DNA of 64,000 bases from Trichocoleus desertorum ATA4-8-CV12 (GTDB lineage Bacteria; Cyanobacteriota; Cyanobacteriia; FACHB-46), in assembly GCA_019358975.1 (NCBI GenBank), contig JAHHIL010000004.1:124001-188000 (forward strand), read 5' to 3'. Positions 55,022-64,000 of the stretch are shown piece by piece; position 1 is the first letter of the stretch, and each line of letters starts with the position of its first letter. The notes below the pieces were generated by a model. It ran no database searches. It saw only the letters and a list, made by a program, of their open reading frames with translations, and was not told the origin of the DNA. The position numbers and the translations under genes are program-made.

Positions 55022-55360
55022 GCCTTGTCTCTCCGGATGGTGTTTCTAGTCTGACAAAGCTTTTAGAGAATGTCAGGGTTTCATTGCAGCGATGATTCAC
55101 CAACAATTACAGGTTAATGTTTTGGGTTTCACGCAAAGCTCAAAGTATTCTCGGTTACTGTTGATCAATTCACGACTGAATCTTTTCAACTCAAAGCTCA
55201 ATGATTTTGATTCAGCCTTGATGCTATTTTGTTCAGCTCTAAAGGATTCAGCTTCAACGATAAACCTGCGCCCTTTAGCCGCCAATGTACAACCTTTAGC
55301 TTTGAATGGTCACACTTCAGGTTTGGCAAAATTGCGATCGCCCCAGCTAAACGCGATCGC
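55022..55360. other. Low-complexity intergenic region
   Basis: 339 bp between the ROCO gene and the UbiB-like gene. It has loosely repeated words (AACTCAAAGCTCAATG, CAGCTCTAAAGGATTCAGC). Frames on both strands encode only heptad-like low-complexity peptides and one overlaps the next gene; none is called. Confidence 0.45.
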
Positions 55361-57010
55361 CTACCGCAACCTGCCTGACCTGAGAATACTAACGACAAGC
55401 CAAAGTCCTAGAAAACTAGCAACGACGAATAAGCCAATGCTGAGTTGAGAGAGCCTACCTGTGGGGGCATTGGAGGAGATGATCGCTGCGCCGATCGTCA
55501 AGCAACCCACAAGGATACTAAAAGAGAGACGGTTGGCGGAGTCGTCCATGCTGCGACGGAGCGGATCGAGGTCACGGATGGTGAGATTCCACTTTAGGGT
55601 CTCGGAGGTGACGCGATCGAGCAACAGTTCAATTTGGCGAGGCGATTGTAGGGAAAGACTTTTGATATCTAGAGCCGTGCGGAGTAACGCTTGGAGCGGT
55701 TGATCGCCAATTAACTGTCGCCGGAAGAGATCGGTGATCAAGGGTTTAATCTGCTCTAACAAATTGATTTCTGGATCAAATTGTCTAGCCACACCTTCCA
55801 AGTTAGCCAGTGCTTTGGCATATAACCCTAGGTTGCTAGGGAAACGAATTTTGTTGTTTCGAGCCGTTTGCAAAATCTCATAGAACACCTGACTAAAGTT
55901 GAGTTCCGAGAGATTGACATTGGCATACTTCCGCAACATGCGATCGTAGTCGGTTTCTAAGCGGGCTAAGTTCACCACGCTTTGGCTGGAAGTTCCAAGT
56001 TGTAGGGTCAGTTGCACACAACGCTGAGCATCCATATCCGAAATCGCCAAGATCATCTCGGTCAAAATTTGCTGAGTACGCGGATCCAAGCGTCCCATCA
56101 TGCCGCAGTCTAAAATTGCAACTCGGCCATCCTTGAGGTAGAACAAGTTTCCGGGATGGGGATCAGCGTGGAAGAAGCCATCAATGTAGAGCTGTTGGAA
56201 GAACACACGAAACAACAAAACTGTAATTTGCCGCCGTTCTTCTTCGGGAATAATAGTATCCGCACTAGGGCGAATCTCAGCGGATAGCAAAGGCACGCCA
56301 TCCAGCCACTGCATCACGAGCAGCTTTTCGCTGGTCAAATCCCAGTTAATTTCTGGAACGACTAAACGGGCGGGGTCAAACCAGCGACTACTAGAGAGAT
56401 TGCGGCGCAGTTGGTCAGTGTAGCTGGCTTCTTGGCAAAAATCCAATTCTGCTTGTAGCGCATTGGTAAATTCCTCAGCGATCGCTACGATGTCGTAGTC
56501 TTTGCCTAACTCGGTGCGGGCGGCTAAATCTGCCACTCCCCGAATCAAAGCAATATCTTGCTTAATCACTGCTTCCAAGCCCGGACGCTGGACTTTAAGC
56601 GCTACTTCCTGACCATTTGCCAACGTCGCGTGATGGGTTTGGGCGATCGAACCTGCGGCGACGGGGACTGCATCAATGGTGGCAAATACCTCATCCAACG
56701 GTCTACGGAGGGCTTGCCGAATCACCATTTCAATCGCAGGCCAAGCGACTGGAGGTACTTCGTCTTGGAGGGTAGAGAGTTCTTCAATATACTCAGCGGG
56801 CAGCAGGTCGGGGCGAGTGCTGAGTAACTGGCCGAGTTTGATGTAGACAGGGCCTAGATCTACCAAAATGTTTCGGAGGACAGCAGGAGGCGGCAATTTG
56901 GGCTCATCCGCCTTGCCTCCGGTGAGCAAGCGACGCATGAAGTCCCAACCGTTGCGGAGGACTACTTCAATAATTTCTCGCTGACGGGAGCTGGTTTGCG
57001 CTAAAAACAC
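55361..57010 (-). CDS. ABC1/UbiB-family atypical kinase
   Basis: 549 residues. The family motif VYIKLGQLLSTRPDLLP (KxGQ), the Ala-rich loop PVAAGSIAQTH, the ATP Lys in VALKVQRPG, EFTNALQAELDF and the catalytic GFFHADPHPGN are present; two hydrophobic segments close the C-terminus (LVGCLTIGAAII and LFVVASFLGLWLVV). These kinases support quinone and prenyl-lipid metabolism in membranes. The start is GTG 57010. Confidence 0.93.
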   Translation of the reverse strand: MFLAQTSSRQREIIEVVLRNGWDFMRRLLTGGKADEPKLPPPAVLRNILVDLGPVYIKLGQLLSTRPDLLPAEYIEELSTLQDEVPPVAWPAIEMVIRQALRRPLDEVFATIDAVPVAAGSIAQTHHATLANGQEVALKVQRPGLEAVIKQDIALIRGVADLAARTELGKDYDIVAIAEEFTNALQAELDFCQEASYTDQLRRNLSSSRWFDPARLVVPEINWDLTSEKLLVMQWLDGVPLLSAEIRPSADTIIPEEERRQITVLLFRVFFQQLYIDGFFHADPHPGNLFYLKDGRVAILDCGMMGRLDPRTQQILTEMILAISDMDAQRCVQLTLQLGTSSQSVVNLARLETDYDRMLRKYANVNLSELNFSQVFYEILQTARNNKIRFPSNLGLYAKALANLEGVARQFDPEINLLEQIKPLITDLFRRQLIGDQPLQALLRTALDIKSLSLQSPRQIELLLDRVTSETLKWNLTIRDLDPLRRSMDDSANRLSFSILVGCLTIGAAIISSNAPTGRLSQLSIGLFVVASFLGLWLVVSILRSGRLR

Positions 57011-57199
57011 GGGACTTCCTAGGGAATGAGATCAGGGGGCATGAGTCAGTGAGCCGCGATCGCTCATAGCCAGAGCTAGAGACCCTATCCACTGGCATTG
57101 ATTCGGTCACTGACTCTCTTTTAACGCTCAACGCTTCAGTTCGCCAAGTCCCCCAAGAGGGAGATTCCAGTCCAAATCCTATGGGAACCTAACCCCCAG

Positions 57200-57220
57200 C
57201 CCTTCCCTACCAGGGAAGGG
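57200..57220. repeat. Hairpin repeat between manC-like and UbiB-like genes
   Basis: CCCTTCCCT-ACC-AGGGAAGGG, a perfect 9-bp stem, set in AACCCCCAGCCC ... GGGGAGCC wording typical of dispersed cyanobacterial repeats. It may also act in transcript ends of the manC-like gene. Confidence 0.8.
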
Positions 57221-57253
57221 GAGCCAAGAGCAGAGCCAGGTTGGGGAAGGAGT

Positions 57254-58315
57254 TTAAAGTAGGTGTTCTAGATCAGGGCGATCGCGCAGTTTTCCGAGGG
57301 CTTGCTTAATTTCCTGGGTGCGGTCTTTTTTAACGACTAAAGTAACATTGCCATCTCGCACGACCACCACATCCTCTAGGCCAATTGTGACGATCACATC
57401 TTCGGGGTTGGTGGCATAGAGAATCGCTCCTGCGGTATCAATGCCGACATGGGTTGCCAACTCAACATTGGCATTCTCTCCTTTAAGCAAGCGCTCGATC
57501 GCCGTCCAATCTCCCAAATCATCCCAACCAAAGCCGACGGGCAAAACATAAGCCTTTTGGGTCTTTTCCATCAGCGCATAGTCGATGCTCTTCTTCGGCA
57601 AATTGGGATACGAACTGGGGCCTTGCTGTTCTAGGAGGTGCATCAGCTCTGGGGCGTGAACTCGCAGCTCATTGAGGGTGACGCCCGCTCGAAAGACAAA
57701 CATGCCGCTATTCCAGCTAAAGCGACCACTGGCCAGAAATGTTTCTGCGGTTTCGCGATCGGGCTTTTCGGTAAAGCGATCGACGCGGTACGCGGGGGAG
57801 CCTGCGTAGCTACCTGTATTTTCTCCCTGCTCAATGTAGCCGTACCCCGTGGAAGGATAGTTGGGTTTAATGCCCAAAGTGACGATCGCCTCTTGTTGGG
57901 TAGCTAGTTCCGCAGCAGCGCTCAGGGTTTGTTGAAAAGTAGCTTGATCCTCAATCCAGTGATCGGCAGGAAAAAAGCCAACAACCGCATCTTCTCCATA
58001 ACGCCGAGCGATTTCTAAAGTGCTCCAGGCGACCGCAGGGGCAGTATCACGGCCTTCCGACTCTACCAACAAATTCTCTAGAGGGAGATCGGGGAGTTGT
58101 GCTTTTACGCCGTCGGCTAAATGGGCAGCAGTGACCACCCAGAGATTTTCCCAACCTCCTGCTAAGGGCAACAAGCGATCGGCGGTGGCTTGCAATAGGC
58201 TTTTACCACTGCCATCTAAACTTAGAAATTGCTTGGGTCGTAGCTTGCGGCTCAGGGGCCAGAAGCGTTCGCCTTTGCCACCAGCCAGGATCACGGGGAT
58301 GAGGGAATTGCTCAT
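57254..58315 (-). CDS. manC: Mannose-1-phosphate guanylyltransferase
   Basis: 353 residues. The pyrophosphorylase signature AGGKGERFWPLSRK, the PKQF motif, EGRDTAPAVA, FFPADHWI and FTEKPD are present. It makes GDP-mannose for extracellular polysaccharide and glycoprotein sugars. It has only the guanylyltransferase part, not the fused isomerase of bifunctional enzymes. Confidence 0.93.
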   Translation of the reverse strand: MSNSLIPVILAGGKGERFWPLSRKLRPKQFLSLDGSGKSLLQATADRLLPLAGGWENLWVVTAAHLADGVKAQLPDLPLENLLVESEGRDTAPAVAWSTLEIARRYGEDAVVGFFPADHWIEDQATFQQTLSAAAELATQQEAIVTLGIKPNYPSTGYGYIEQGENTGSYAGSPAYRVDRFTEKPDRETAETFLASGRFSWNSGMFVFRAGVTLNELRVHAPELMHLLEQQGPSSYPNLPKKSIDYALMEKTQKAYVLPVGFGWDDLGDWTAIERLLKGENANVELATHVGIDTAGAILYATNPEDVIVTIGLEDVVVVRDGNVTLVVKKDRTQEIKQALGKLRDRPDLEHLL

Positions 58316-58485
58316 TGCTTAGATTGTCTCTGGATTAACAGCCTATGTTTCACCACACTGACAACGGTCTAGGGATGAGAGTTCCGTTGCCAGAAACGGT
58401 CTATTGACACCATAGTCTAAGTTGTAGGGTAGAACTAGGGCTGAACCCAATTGGTCACAAAATTGTTCGCTCCCTCACAAAGTCA

Positions 58486-59988
58486 TCACAAATGGGTTTG
58501 GAGCGGAAGGGTGACTGTAAAGGTTGTGCCCACTCCTAATTTGCTGGTGGCTGTAATGGTGCCGCCTTGCAACTCAGCAAATTTTTTGGCGATCGCTAAA
58601 CCTAATCCTGTGCCTGGAATCTGTTCCACATTACTACCGCGATGAAAAGTTTCAAATAAGTGGGGCAAATCTTCAGCAGGGATACCAATTCCTTGATCTT
58701 GAACCTGTAAAATAGCAACGTCATGCTGTTGCTGTAACTCAAACCAGATCTCGGTGTTTGCAGGTGAATATTTAATGGCATTGGTCAATAGGTTGCTCAA
58801 GACATGGCGCAACAGATCCTCATCCATCTCTACTTCTAAGTCGTCTCTCTCACACCTAAACAGGATTTGATGTTTCTTGCCACTGGTCAGTTGAAACTCA
58901 GTGATTAATTCTTGACAAAAGGCGATCAAATCCAGCGGAGCAGGCACAAATTGAAACTTACCGGATTCCGCCTTACCTATGACCAACACATCATCGACTA
59001 GATGCACTAAGCGTTTTGTCGCATTAAGAATGCGTTGAAAACATTCCTGCTGCTTGGTGAGATCAAACGCTTCAGAATGATCTCGCATCAGTTGAGCGGT
59101 CATCTGAATGGCTGTGAGCGGGCTGCGAAACTCATGGGACATCATGGAATAGAACCGAGACCGTAGCTCACTTAGCTCTTTTTCGGTTTCGAGGGCTTTT
59201 CGCATCTCCTCAGCTTGCTTGCGTTCGGTGCTATCGCGTGCATTCACAATAATCCGGGTCATACCGCCGGGTTCCACAAAATGTTTGCCACTGGCCTCTA
59301 GGACTCGCCAACTTCCATCTTGATGTTGGCACCGAAATTCAGTCGTCGCCGTCACTCCGGGCTGAGCAATGACATCCTGCAAGAGGTGCTGTACGTTAGA
59401 AACATCCTCAGGATGCATGTATTGAAAAATATTGGTGGCTGCGATCGCCTCTGAGTTATATCCTAAAAGAGATTTGCTAGAAGGACTGCTGTAGTGAATG
59501 GTGCCATCGATCGCCAAAACTACAATCAAATCGAGGGCATTCTCGATCAGCGATCGAAAGCGTTCTTCATTTTCTCGCAAGGCTTTTTGGGCTTGCCGCA
59601 GTGCTTCGCGTTCTTGGGCTTCTCGCAGTTCCCGCTCGATCGCTGGCACTAATCGCGCTAGATTCCCTTTAATCAAGTAATCATGCGCCCCTGCTTTCAT
59701 CGCGGCCACAGCAATATCTTCGCCAATCGTGCCGGAGACAATAATGAAGGGGATATCTAGATCTCTGGCTTGCAACAAAGCCAAAGCCGCTGGAGCACTG
59801 AATTGGGGCATGGAGTAATCACAAATAATCACATCCCAACTGTTCTGTTCTAGGGCTGCCTGCATCGCCTTGGTGGTGTCCACACGCTCGTAAATTGGGT
59901 CATAACCCTGTTGCTCCAGTTCTATGACTAATAACTCTGTGTCATCCTCAGAGTCTTCCACAATCAAAGCTCGCAAGAGCCGACCCAT
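58486..59988 (-). CDS. Receiver-PAS-histidine kinase
   Basis: 500 residues. Receiver domain (1-120) with phospho-acceptor Asp57 in VIICDYSMP and Lys in YLIKG; PAS domain (about 145-260, FRSLIENALDLIVVL); HisKA with MMSHEFRSPLTAIQ; HATPase with NLLTNAIKYS, DQGIGIPAEDL and GTGLGLAIAKK. It lies 26 bp after the response regulator gene. A receiver at the N-terminus means it can accept phosphate from the upstream kinase, so it is a likely relay step. Confidence 0.92.
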   Translation of the reverse strand: MGRLLRALIVEDSEDDTELLVIELEQQGYDPIYERVDTTKAMQAALEQNSWDVIICDYSMPQFSAPAALALLQARDLDIPFIIVSGTIGEDIAVAAMKAGAHDYLIKGNLARLVPAIERELREAQEREALRQAQKALRENEERFRSLIENALDLIVVLAIDGTIHYSSPSSKSLLGYNSEAIAATNIFQYMHPEDVSNVQHLLQDVIAQPGVTATTEFRCQHQDGSWRVLEASGKHFVEPGGMTRIIVNARDSTERKQAEEMRKALETEKELSELRSRFYSMMSHEFRSPLTAIQMTAQLMRDHSEAFDLTKQQECFQRILNATKRLVHLVDDVLVIGKAESGKFQFVPAPLDLIAFCQELITEFQLTSGKKHQILFRCERDDLEVEMDEDLLRHVLSNLLTNAIKYSPANTEIWFELQQQHDVAILQVQDQGIGIPAEDLPHLFETFHRGSNVEQIPGTGLGLAIAKKFAELQGGTITATSKLGVGTTFTVTLPLQTHL

Positions 59989-60014
59989 GACATGCTCCTG
60001 TCAAACTAAAGTGT

Positions 60015-60452
60015 TTATAGTGAGGGCGTTTCGTTTAGAAGCAACCAATAGACCCCTAGTTGGCGAATTGCTTCCATGAATTGATCAAAATCTACAGGTT
60101 TGCGAATGTAGCTGTTGCATCCCAAGCTGTAACTACTAATTAAGTCTTGCTCCTCTTTGGAGGTGGTTAAGACAATGACGGGTAAAACGTTGGTGCGATC
60201 GTTACTGCGGAGACGACGCAAGACTTCCAAGCCATCAATTTTAGGGAGCTTTAAGTCCAACAAAACGAGGGATGGCATAGGGTAAAGCTCGCGATCGCGA
60301 TAGATTCCTTGACCCAATAGGTAGTCTAGCGCTTCGGCTCCATCCCGCTTAACAATGACCTCGTTGGCAATCTGGCAGTCTTCAAATGCCAATAAAGTCA
60401 ACTCTTCGTCATCGGGATTATCTTCTACGAGTAAGATTCTTTTTTTGAGCAT
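60015..60452 (-). CDS. Single-domain response regulator (Rcp type)
   Basis: 145 residues, receiver only. Acidic pocket VEDNPDDEEL, phospho-acceptor Asp66 (LVLLDLKLP), Thr in LTTSKEEQDL and Lys in YIRKPVDF. The wording is that of phytochrome-partner regulators (Rcp1), which have no DNA-binding output. ATG 60452 (MLKKRIL) lies 10 bp after the stop of the ethylene-receptor-like kinase; a longer upstream frame overlaps that gene and does not fit. Confidence 0.93.
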   Translation of the reverse strand: MLKKRILLVEDNPDDEELTLLAFEDCQIANEVIVKRDGAEALDYLLGQGIYRDRELYPMPSLVLLDLKLPKIDGLEVLRRLRSNDRTNVLPVIVLTTSKEEQDLISSYSLGCNSYIRKPVDFDQFMEAIRQLGVYWLLLNETPSL

Positions 60453-60462
60453 GGCAGTTGTT

Positions 60463-62568
60463 TTAGACCGTTTCCTGATTCTCGGAAGAGAGGTTGCGCT
60501 CGGCTTTGGGGGACAGCGTAAAGTAAAAGCAAGCTCCTTGCTCCACGGCCCCTTCGGCCCACACCTTACCACCATGTCGGTGAATGATACGCTGTACGGT
60601 GGCTAAGCCAATGCCAGTCCCAGGAAACTCAGTCATCGCATGCAGTCGCTGAAAAGCTCCGAATAATTTGTGAGCATACTCCATATCAAAGCCAGTGCCA
60701 TCGTCACGGACAAAGTAAATGGGTGTGTCTGCTGAGGGTAAGGCTCCCAACTCAACCCAGGCTTGAGAATGTTTGGATGTAAACTTCCAGGCGTTTCTCA
60801 GTAAGTTGTCGAGCACAATGGTTAGTAGTTGAGTGTCACCATAGGCCATCAAGTCAGGGGCGATCGCCAACTCGACTTGACGCTCTGGCGGGCTCTGCTG
60901 TAGCTCGGTCGCGATAGACTGGGCGATCGCGCTTAAATCTACTGGCTGCCAGCTCATTTCGCTGCGAGTCACTCGCGACAAATTGAGCAAATCATCGATC
61001 AGTTGGCCCATTCGCTGCGTACCTGCCCGGACTCGTTGCAAGTAATGTTGCCCCTTAGCATCGAGTTGCTCGGCATGGCGCTCTAGTAGCGTTTGGCTGA
61101 AGCCATCAATACTCCGCAAAGGAGCACGCAAGTCGTGGGATACCGAGTAGGCAAAGGCTTCAAGTTCTTGGTTGATGGCCGCTAGTTGGGTAGTGCGCTC
61201 CGTGACCCGTTGTTCCAATTCCTGATTGAGCGCTTTAATTTCTTGCTCTGCTCGCCTGCGATCGGTGATGTCGCGCGTCACCTTGGAGAAACCCCGCAGT
61301 TGCCCAGTTCCGTCATTCAAGGCAGTCAGGATGACATGCGCCCAAAACTGCGACCCATCTTGGCGCATGCGCCAGCCTTCTTCTTCAAATCGGCCTGTCG
61401 TGGTAGCGATCTGTATTTCTTGCTGAGCTTTAGCCTGTGAGTTGCTGACATCGGGGTAAAAACGAGAAACTGATTGGCCAATAATCTCTGGTGCTTGATA
61501 ACCCATAATTCGCGCTGCACCGCTGTTCCAACTGGCGACTTGGCCCTCAGCACTCAGCATAATAATGGCGTAGTCTTGCACCCCTTCTACTAGCAAGCGA
61601 AAGCGCTCCCTGCTGTTCCTTAGGGCTACTTCTGCTTGTTTGCGCTCAGTCATATCGAAGCGAATGGCTAGGTACTGGAAGGGGTGCCCCGCCTGATCCA
61701 GAAACGGCACGATGGTCGTATCGACCCAGTAATAGCTGCCGTCTTTCGCTCGGTTCTGAATTTCTCCGTGCCATACTTTACCGCTGCTAATGGTGGCCCA
61801 CAGAACTTCAAAAAACAGAGCAGAATGATGACCCGAATTAATGATGCGATGGTTTTGGCCTAGCAATTCGGCTCTGGAGTATTTCGACAGCTCACAGAAT
61901 TTGTCATTGACGTAGTTGATGGTGCCGTGTTGGTCGGTTGTGGCTACGATCGCGGCTTTATCTAGAGCAAATTTAATATCAGATAGCTCTTTGAGCGATC
62001 GTCGCAGTTCTGTTTCGACTCGGCTGCGCTCAGCAATTTCACTTTTGAGCCGTTCGTTCGATTGTATTAAGGCGGCGGCTCGTTCACTCACTCGTTGCTC
62101 TAGCTCTGCATTTAGAGTTTGTACATGAGCTTCTGCTTGCTTACGCTCCACCACTTCATTAGATAAAGCTAGGTTGACCGCTGCAAGTTGCGCTGGACTG
62201 GTTAAAGCCAAGGCTTGAGGCAGTAAGTAAAATAACGAAGCGGCGGTTCCTACTGAAGCTAAAGCAGTAATCGCCTTAACCAGGCCAGCCAGCCAATACA
62301 CGGGATGCCATAGCGTCCAAATATTAATGACATGCGTTGTGCCGCAAGCCACAATAAACAGCCCAAACATCCAAAAAATCCAGTCAAAAGGAATATCTCG
62401 GCGCTTCCGCACGAAATACACCAGCATGAGCGGAATTGAGTAATAAGAGAGCGCTATCAGGGCATCTGAGACGAGATGCAGCCCTACTAGACCTGGCTTC
62501 CAAAGGTAACAGTGTCCGTGTGGGATAAATCCGCTGGAAACCAGCAACGTTTCGAGAAACTCCGACAT
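60463..62568 (-). CDS. Ethylene-receptor-like histidine kinase
   Basis: 701 residues. The N-terminal three-helix domain (about 25-115) matches plant ETR1 with a constant +10 offset: Asp35, Tyr42, Ile72, Cys75 and His79, the last two being the Cu(I) ligands that hold ethylene. Then a coiled coil, two PAS domains (about 195-310 and 325-440, ending in FDMTERKQAE and VTRDITDRRRAE), HisKA with VSHDLRAPLRS and HATPase with NAWKFTS, DDGTGFDM and GTGIGLATVQ. Unlike Synechocystis Etr1 it lacks a phytochrome-type GAF. AGGAAA precedes the ATG. It heads a three-gene phosphorelay. Confidence 0.9.
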   Translation of the reverse strand: MSEFLETLLVSSGFIPHGHCYLWKPGLVGLHLVSDALIALSYYSIPLMLVYFVRKRRDIPFDWIFWMFGLFIVACGTTHVINIWTLWHPVYWLAGLVKAITALASVGTAASLFYLLPQALALTSPAQLAAVNLALSNEVVERKQAEAHVQTLNAELEQRVSERAAALIQSNERLKSEIAERSRVETELRRSLKELSDIKFALDKAAIVATTDQHGTINYVNDKFCELSKYSRAELLGQNHRIINSGHHSALFFEVLWATISSGKVWHGEIQNRAKDGSYYWVDTTIVPFLDQAGHPFQYLAIRFDMTERKQAEVALRNSRERFRLLVEGVQDYAIIMLSAEGQVASWNSGAARIMGYQAPEIIGQSVSRFYPDVSNSQAKAQQEIQIATTTGRFEEEGWRMRQDGSQFWAHVILTALNDGTGQLRGFSKVTRDITDRRRAEQEIKALNQELEQRVTERTTQLAAINQELEAFAYSVSHDLRAPLRSIDGFSQTLLERHAEQLDAKGQHYLQRVRAGTQRMGQLIDDLLNLSRVTRSEMSWQPVDLSAIAQSIATELQQSPPERQVELAIAPDLMAYGDTQLLTIVLDNLLRNAWKFTSKHSQAWVELGALPSADTPIYFVRDDGTGFDMEYAHKLFGAFQRLHAMTEFPGTGIGLATVQRIIHRHGGKVWAEGAVEQGACFYFTLSPKAERNLSSENQETV

Positions 62569-62670
62569 ACCATGTTTCCTAGGGGCCTGTCTCTATTCTC
62601 AATGGTTCTTTGCTGGTTGACCGCGAAGGGATGCGAAGTTCACCCAAAATCAGTAGGAGGCATCAACACC

Positions 62671-63366
62671 ATGCCGATACCATTCTGTTTAAGAGAGCCA
62701 AATTTCCTGAAGGATGGTTGGTGTTTAAGGTTATTGATTTTAGGTTTCGCGATCGCCTTAGTAAGTTGCACTCCTGCCCCTGTACCTGTGATATCTGGGA
62801 CATCTGGGACATCTGGGACATCCGGGGCATCTGCACCTGGAGCATCTGTGACACCTGGGGCACAACCTCAAGCCGCCCCCTCTAGCTCTACCCAAACTAA
62901 ACTTCCTGATGCTTCACCTACCGAAATCGCCACCAGCTCATCTATTTCGTTTCAAATGTTGCCCATTGGACGCAATCCTTTATCAACCCGCTCTATTTCT
63001 GAGCCGCAACTTTTAGTATTTCGAAATCAGCAAGAATGGGCTAATTTTTGGAATTCTAATGCTTCGTCCGATGCAAATCCGAAAAAGACTGTGGTGCCTG
63101 CCGTTGATTTTCTCGACCAGCAGGCGATCGCAGTCACCTTGGGTTCGCGGCCTACAGGTGGTTTTAGTATACAAATTGACCAGATAGAAAAGTTAGCAAC
63201 ATCCCAGAGTCAAGAGTGGGTGGTTCGTTATACAGAGAAGGTTCCAGGTGCAGATTGTTTTGTGACTCAGCAGACAACAACCCCAACAATTTTTCTTTTG
63301 ACAGCCGCTTCCGATGCGCCTATTCGTATGCAAGGAAAGATACTCACAGACTCTTGTAATAGTTAG
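62671..63366 (+). CDS. PrcB-domain lipoprotein
   Basis: 231 residues. A lipoprotein signal (LLILGFAIALVSC) is followed by a Gly/Thr/Ser repeat (GTSGTSGTSG) and Pro/Ser spacer, then a PrcB C-terminal-like domain: QQEWANFW, QAIAVTLGSRPTGGFSIQI, VRYTEKVPG. PrcB-type domains are linked to surface protease complexes. ATG 62671 has AGGAGG 10 nt upstream; the frame is open further back from 62512 but overlaps the divergent kinase gene. Confidence 0.8.
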   Translation: MPIPFCLREPNFLKDGWCLRLLILGFAIALVSCTPAPVPVISGTSGTSGTSGASAPGASVTPGAQPQAAPSSSTQTKLPDASPTEIATSSSISFQMLPIGRNPLSTRSISEPQLLVFRNQQEWANFWNSNASSDANPKKTVVPAVDFLDQQAIAVTLGSRPTGGFSIQIDQIEKLATSQSQEWVVRYTEKVPGADCFVTQQTTTPTIFLLTAASDAPIRMQGKILTDSCNS

Positions 63367-63580
63367 CAACTTTCTTGAGAAATTCGAGAAACATTCCCCC
63401 TCAAGGTGGAGTCTGACAGACAGTGGTAATGAATTTAACTTGCGTTTTATTCACTGCCTCTATCGCAAGTTCGAAGAAATTAGCTTATATTAACTAGGGT
63501 TTGCATCGAATTACTCAGGCTGATCATTATTCTAGTTACATTCATCTAGCCACACTGTTTGGAGTGAGGAGACTTACGCA

Positions 63581-64000
63581 ATGACATCTGGACATACCCC
63601 TGCCTTCCTAATGCAAGGACTCCGGTATTTGGTTCGATTAGGAGGGCGGCACTGGTGGGTATCTGCCCTGATTTGGCTAGCCATGATCGCGCCTGCACGA
63701 GCTGCTCTGGACTTACGAGTTGCGATTGAAGAAGGAACCCAGCAAGTAGGCGTGGCTAGCTCTACCAAAGCCTTCATTAAGGATGGGGCGGGACGTACTT
63801 TAGGAGAGCTCCCTCCTGGTCAAGCTTTGAGTGCTGCCTTGAGTGCAGGTGGTGTGTCCCTACAAGGACAGTGGAAAGCAGGTCAGATTTGGGTAGAACC
63901 AACAGAAGGGGGATATGTCTGGATTGGCGATCGCCCAGAGCGCGGTAACTGGTATCGCGGACGAGCGTTCTTGGTGCCCACGGCTAAGGGGCTCACCGCT
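63581..64000 (+). CDS. SpoIID/LytB-domain protein, 5' part
   Basis: 140 residues, running off the window without a stop. A signal peptide (WWVSALIWLAMIAPARA) is followed by LDLRVAIEEGTQQVGVASSTKAFI and FLVPTAKGLTA, the start of the SpoIID/LytB family, a peptidoglycan-related fold common in cyanobacterial envelopes. GAGGAG lies 9 nt before the ATG. Confidence 0.75.
   Translation, partial: MTSGHTPAFLMQGLRYLVRLGGRHWWVSALIWLAMIAPARAALDLRVAIEEGTQQVGVASSTKAFIKDGAGRTLGELPPGQALSAALSAGGVSLQGQWKAGQIWVEPTEGGYVWIGDRPERGNWYRGRAFLVPTAKGLTA

Noticed and set aside
55092-55448. 118-residue plus-strand frame and a 62-residue minus-strand frame
   Set aside because: Low-complexity peptides from loosely repeated DNA, no ribosome site, and the first overlaps the end of the UbiB-like gene.
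60453-60575. N-terminal extension of the response regulator
   Set aside because: It reads into the 3' end of the upstream kinase in another frame; the family begins at MLKKRIL.

Overview
The window reads as chromosome of a non-picoplanktonic, probably filamentous cyanobacterium. The evidence is the very frequent HIP1 octamer (GCGATCGC), carboxysome shell genes ccmK3-ccmK4, light-dependent protochlorophyllide reductase (por), the omega-3 desaturase desB, a Cph2-type phytochrome/c-di-GMP protein, a DevBCA exporter, and an NtcB-like nitrogen regulator next to an NtcA-type palindrome. No rRNA, tRNA, CRISPR array or intact insertion sequence was recognised.

Layout. 0-2.2 kb: a Gly/Thr-rich lipoprotein, then a hemerythrin-like locus on the minus strand that appears broken by an A8 frameshift and an in-frame stop, then a 0.7 kb AT-rich gap. 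2.2-12 kb: a glycoside hydrolase-RmlD fusion, the ABC-F protein Uup, ccmK3-ccmK4, a lipid-type ABC exporter and inorganic pyrophosphatase. 12-18.9 kb: panD overlapping a metallo-beta-lactamase gene, a TrpD-like protein, ntcB, a free-standing RNA polymerase alpha-CTD-like protein, a metal-transport-like domain that has lost its cysteines, and topoisomerase IB. 18.9-28.8 kb: cph2, aminopeptidase P, and a TetR regulator divergent from devBCA with two identical-arm operators. 28.8-38.6 kb: desB divergent from a ferredoxin, rbp-rpsU, glpD, a transposon relic of IS200/IS605 type carrying a tiny ribbon-helix-helix gene, an IF-3 gene that starts on ATC or ATT, por, and a DOMON-like/sugar-kinase pair.

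38.6-42.5 kb is the most accessory-looking part: a VapBC toxin-antitoxin pair bracketed by direct repeats of about 153 bp copied from the neighbouring promoter and gene start, an AT-rich AIPR-family phage-resistance protein, and a Uma2-type nuclease. 42.6-51.5 kb holds an Ig-like/PGRP amidase, an AGE-type epimerase, prmA, an SbmA-like ABC protein, an acetyltransferase, rlmI and an orphan antitoxin-like gene. 51.5-55 kb is one large LRR-Roc-COR (ROCO) protein gene with about twenty 69-bp repeats. 55.3-58.3 kb has a UbiB/ABC1 kinase and mannose-1-phosphate guanylyltransferase.

58.4-62.6 kb is a three-gene phosphorelay on the minus strand: a histidine kinase whose N-terminus has the five signature residues of plant and cyanobacterial ethylene receptors, an Rcp-type response regulator, and a receiver-PAS-histidine kinase. 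This is the best candidate in the window for a signalling system worth following up. The window closes with a PrcB-domain lipoprotein and the 5' end of a SpoIID/LytB-domain gene that runs off the edge.

All functions are inferred by reading motifs; no database search was run. Where a start codon differs from the longest open frame, the reason is given in the entry.
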